DNA of 64,000 bases from NCBI GenBank assembly GCA_026196775.1, contig JAPHUD010000019.1:1-64000 (forward strand), read 5' to 3'. The first letter of the stretch is position 1. The number at the start of each line of letters is the position of its first letter. Position numbers and translations under genes: made by a program. Below the pieces are notes generated by a model. The model was not told where the DNA came from and ran no database searches. It saw only the letters and a program-made list of their open reading frames with translations. This DNA comes from Flavobacteriales bacterium. Lineage in GTDB: Bacteria > Bacteroidota > Bacteroidia > Flavobacteriales_E > Vicingaceae. Positions 62,915 to 64,000 of this stretch are shown here, one piece after another.

Positions 62915-63850
62915 CTATTTTTTACAAAGTATTTCAAAGCTTTTGTTTAAATAAACGCTTATCATTTCTCTTCTATACTTTCTAGAATACATATCGTTAT
63001 CTACAGCTCTTGAACCTTTTACAGCTTTTTTAATTAAATCTGCTTTGTTATCATTGAATGTACCTTCAACAACTACAGCTTTTGGGTCTACCCCGGCTAA
63101 AGCAACTTTTAATTTTCCAGTAGCATCCAAGGCTACAGCAGTAGTTAAAGAGGTAAATTCTAAACTCTCTCTTTCTCTTAGTTTATGAAAAACTGTTTTA
63201 AAACCACGATTTAATGGCAAGAATATAGCTGCTAAAATAGCTGTTTCTGATAGGTTTCTTGGATACACTCCATCACCGGTATAAATTTCTTCGAGCTTTA
63301 TTCTTTTTATTCTGTCAACATCAACGATTTCAATTTCGGCATCCATTGCAATTAAGGCAGGAGCAGTATCTGAAACTAATTCAGAAAAACAAGCGTTTTT
63401 ACCACCTGTTGCGATACAAATATCTCCATCACATTTTAAGCAATAGCCAATTGCTTCCCTCCACCACTCACTTTGATTATAAAATAAACATCTGTTTTCG
63501 CACAAAACATTCCCTCCAATAGTAGCTGTTTTTCTAATTAATGGTGAACCAACAGCCAATGCTGCCTCAATCAACATTGGAAACTCAGTTTTAATATTGC
63601 TATTAAGTTTTAACTCTTCTAAGATTTCTAAAGCGCCTATGCGTAAAAAATTCCCTTGTTTTGAAATGCCTTTCAATTCGCTTATTTGAGTAATATCTAT
63701 TAAACAACCCGATGTATTGTTGCCTTGAAATTTATTCACCATAACATCGGTTCCTCCTGCCAAATATTTAAAATTTCCTTTATGTTTTTTTGCAAACGCT
63801 ATTGCTTCATTAATAGAAGTCGGTAGTAAATATGTTTTTTCAGCAATCAT
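62915..63850 (-). CDS. FAD subunit of a molybdenum hydroxylase, with 4Fe-4S loop
   Basis: A 311-residue medium subunit of the xanthine dehydrogenase family. The FAD-binding motif YLAGGTDVMV is near residue 30 and TATIGGNVL near 108. It carries an extra loop ENRCLFYNQSEWWREAIGYC with cysteines 121, 137, 145 and 154. Their spacing of 16, 8 and 9 residues equals that of the [4Fe-4S] ligands of the beta subunit of 4-hydroxybenzoyl-CoA reductase (C122, C138, C146, C155 as I recall). The enzyme may thus be a reductive, not oxidative, member. It follows the molybdenum subunit gene by 4 nt. Confidence 0.9.
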   Translation of the reverse strand: MIAEKTYLLPTSINEAIAFAKKHKGNFKYLAGGTDVMVNKFQGNNTSGCLIDITQISELKGISKQGNFLRIGALEILEELKLNSNIKTEFPMLIEAALAVGSPLIRKTATIGGNVLCENRCLFYNQSEWWREAIGYCLKCDGDICIATGGKNACFSELVSDTAPALIAMDAEIEIVDVDRIKRIKLEEIYTGDGVYPRNLSETAILAAIFLPLNRGFKTVFHKLRERESLEFTSLTTAVALDATGKLKVALAGVDPKAVVVEGTFNDNKADLIKKAVKGSRAVDNDMYSRKYRREMISVYLNKSFEILCKK

Positions 63851-63854
63851 AATT

Positions 63855-64000
63855 CTATTGATTAACGGTTTCTAAATTTTTATTTTTTTTATTAATTGCT
63901 TTTAATACTTCCTCCGAAGTAATTGGCAACGAAGTAACTCGAACTCCTACAGCATCATAAATAGCATTAGCTACTGCAGGAATAATAGGGTGAATAGCTC
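63855..64000 (-). CDS. Molybdenum-binding large subunit of molybdenum hydroxylase (partial, C-terminus only)
   Basis: The last 47 codons and stop of a large subunit of the xanthine dehydrogenase/CoxL family are visible: AIHPIIPAVANAIYDAVGVR, the usual C-terminal signature that contacts the cofactor domain, then a polar tail TSLPITSEEVLKAINKKNK and a TAG stop at 63855-63857. The rest is beyond the window. It lies 4 nt before the FAD subunit gene, so both are in one transcript. A small 2Fe-2S subunit may lie upstream. Confidence 0.85.
   Translation of the reverse strand, partial: AIHPIIPAVANAIYDAVGVRVTSLPITSEEVLKAINKKNKNLETVNQ

Overview
The window is AT-rich DNA from a member of the Bacteroidota, most likely the Flavobacteriia. 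The evidence is gliding-motility genes gldB and gldC, two proteins with C-terminal type IX secretion (T9SS) sorting signals, a PorE-like TPR/propeller/OmpA protein, TonB receptors with carboxypeptidase-like N-terminal domains, promoters of the TTTG / TAnnTTTG type, and almost no Shine-Dalgarno sequences. It reads as ordinary chromosome: no insertion sequence, prophage, CRISPR array or plasmid gene is visible.

Layout. 1-2.9 kb (minus strand): xerC, hpf, four tRNAs (Thr-Tyr-Gly-Thr) and tuf, cut by the window start. 3-9 kb: aroE, a PorE-like OmpA protein and a giant AsmA protein with a coiled-coil tail. 9-19.5 kb: a conserved acidic protein, a DEAD-box helicase, a GH3/serine-hydrolase fusion, a lipoprotein, an outer-membrane beta-barrel receptor, a membrane phosphoesterase and a beta-barrel protein. 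19.6-24.4 kb: TonB receptor, unknown protein, GNAT acetyltransferase and MltG. 24.4-31.5 kb: BatE-like protein, moeB-moaE, recR, a glycosyltransferase with an unusual C-terminus, anmK and an acyl-CoA dehydrogenase. 31.8-37.2 kb: the tight minus-strand group gldB-gldC-hemN-nadA, facing a PorT-like barrel gene and nadE. 37.2-42.9 kb: two tandem secreted paralogues, a DUF2797 protein, acyl-CoA carboxylase beta and an SLC13 transporter. 43.2-49.2 kb: a small membrane protein, truA, an ABC exporter and a KAP-family P-loop NTPase split by a frameshift. 49.5-51.3 kb: an oxidative-stress group (PerR-type regulator, peroxiredoxin, superoxide dismutase) with a palindromic operator. 51.3-60.3 kb: thioredoxin-like protein, POT transporter, dipeptidyl peptidase IV, two T9SS-sorted proteins, a helical-repeat protein and a Cys-rich lipoprotein. 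60.3-64 kb (minus strand): radical SAM protein, two hemerythrin-type proteins and two subunits of a molybdenum hydroxylase.

How they fit together. moeB and moaE supply molybdopterin that the molybdenum hydroxylase at the right end would need; its FAD subunit carries the four-cysteine loop that binds an extra [4Fe-4S] cluster in 4-hydroxybenzoyl-CoA reductase. MltG, AnmK and the GH3 enzyme point to peptidoglycan cleavage and recycling. NadA and NadE flank the gliding genes. POT transporter and DPP IV are a plausible peptide-use pair. Intergenic gaps hold degenerate copies of several dispersed hairpin repeats of REP type.

The observations most worth checking are the frameshift in the KAP NTPase at a T7-TGA site, the [4Fe-4S] loop in the molybdenum hydroxylase, a consensus Shine-Dalgarno sequence in front of hpf, the PerR operator on its own promoter, a promoter abutting the hpf terminator, and a nested perfect hairpin near 31.7 kb. 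I did not find a clear new multi-gene system.
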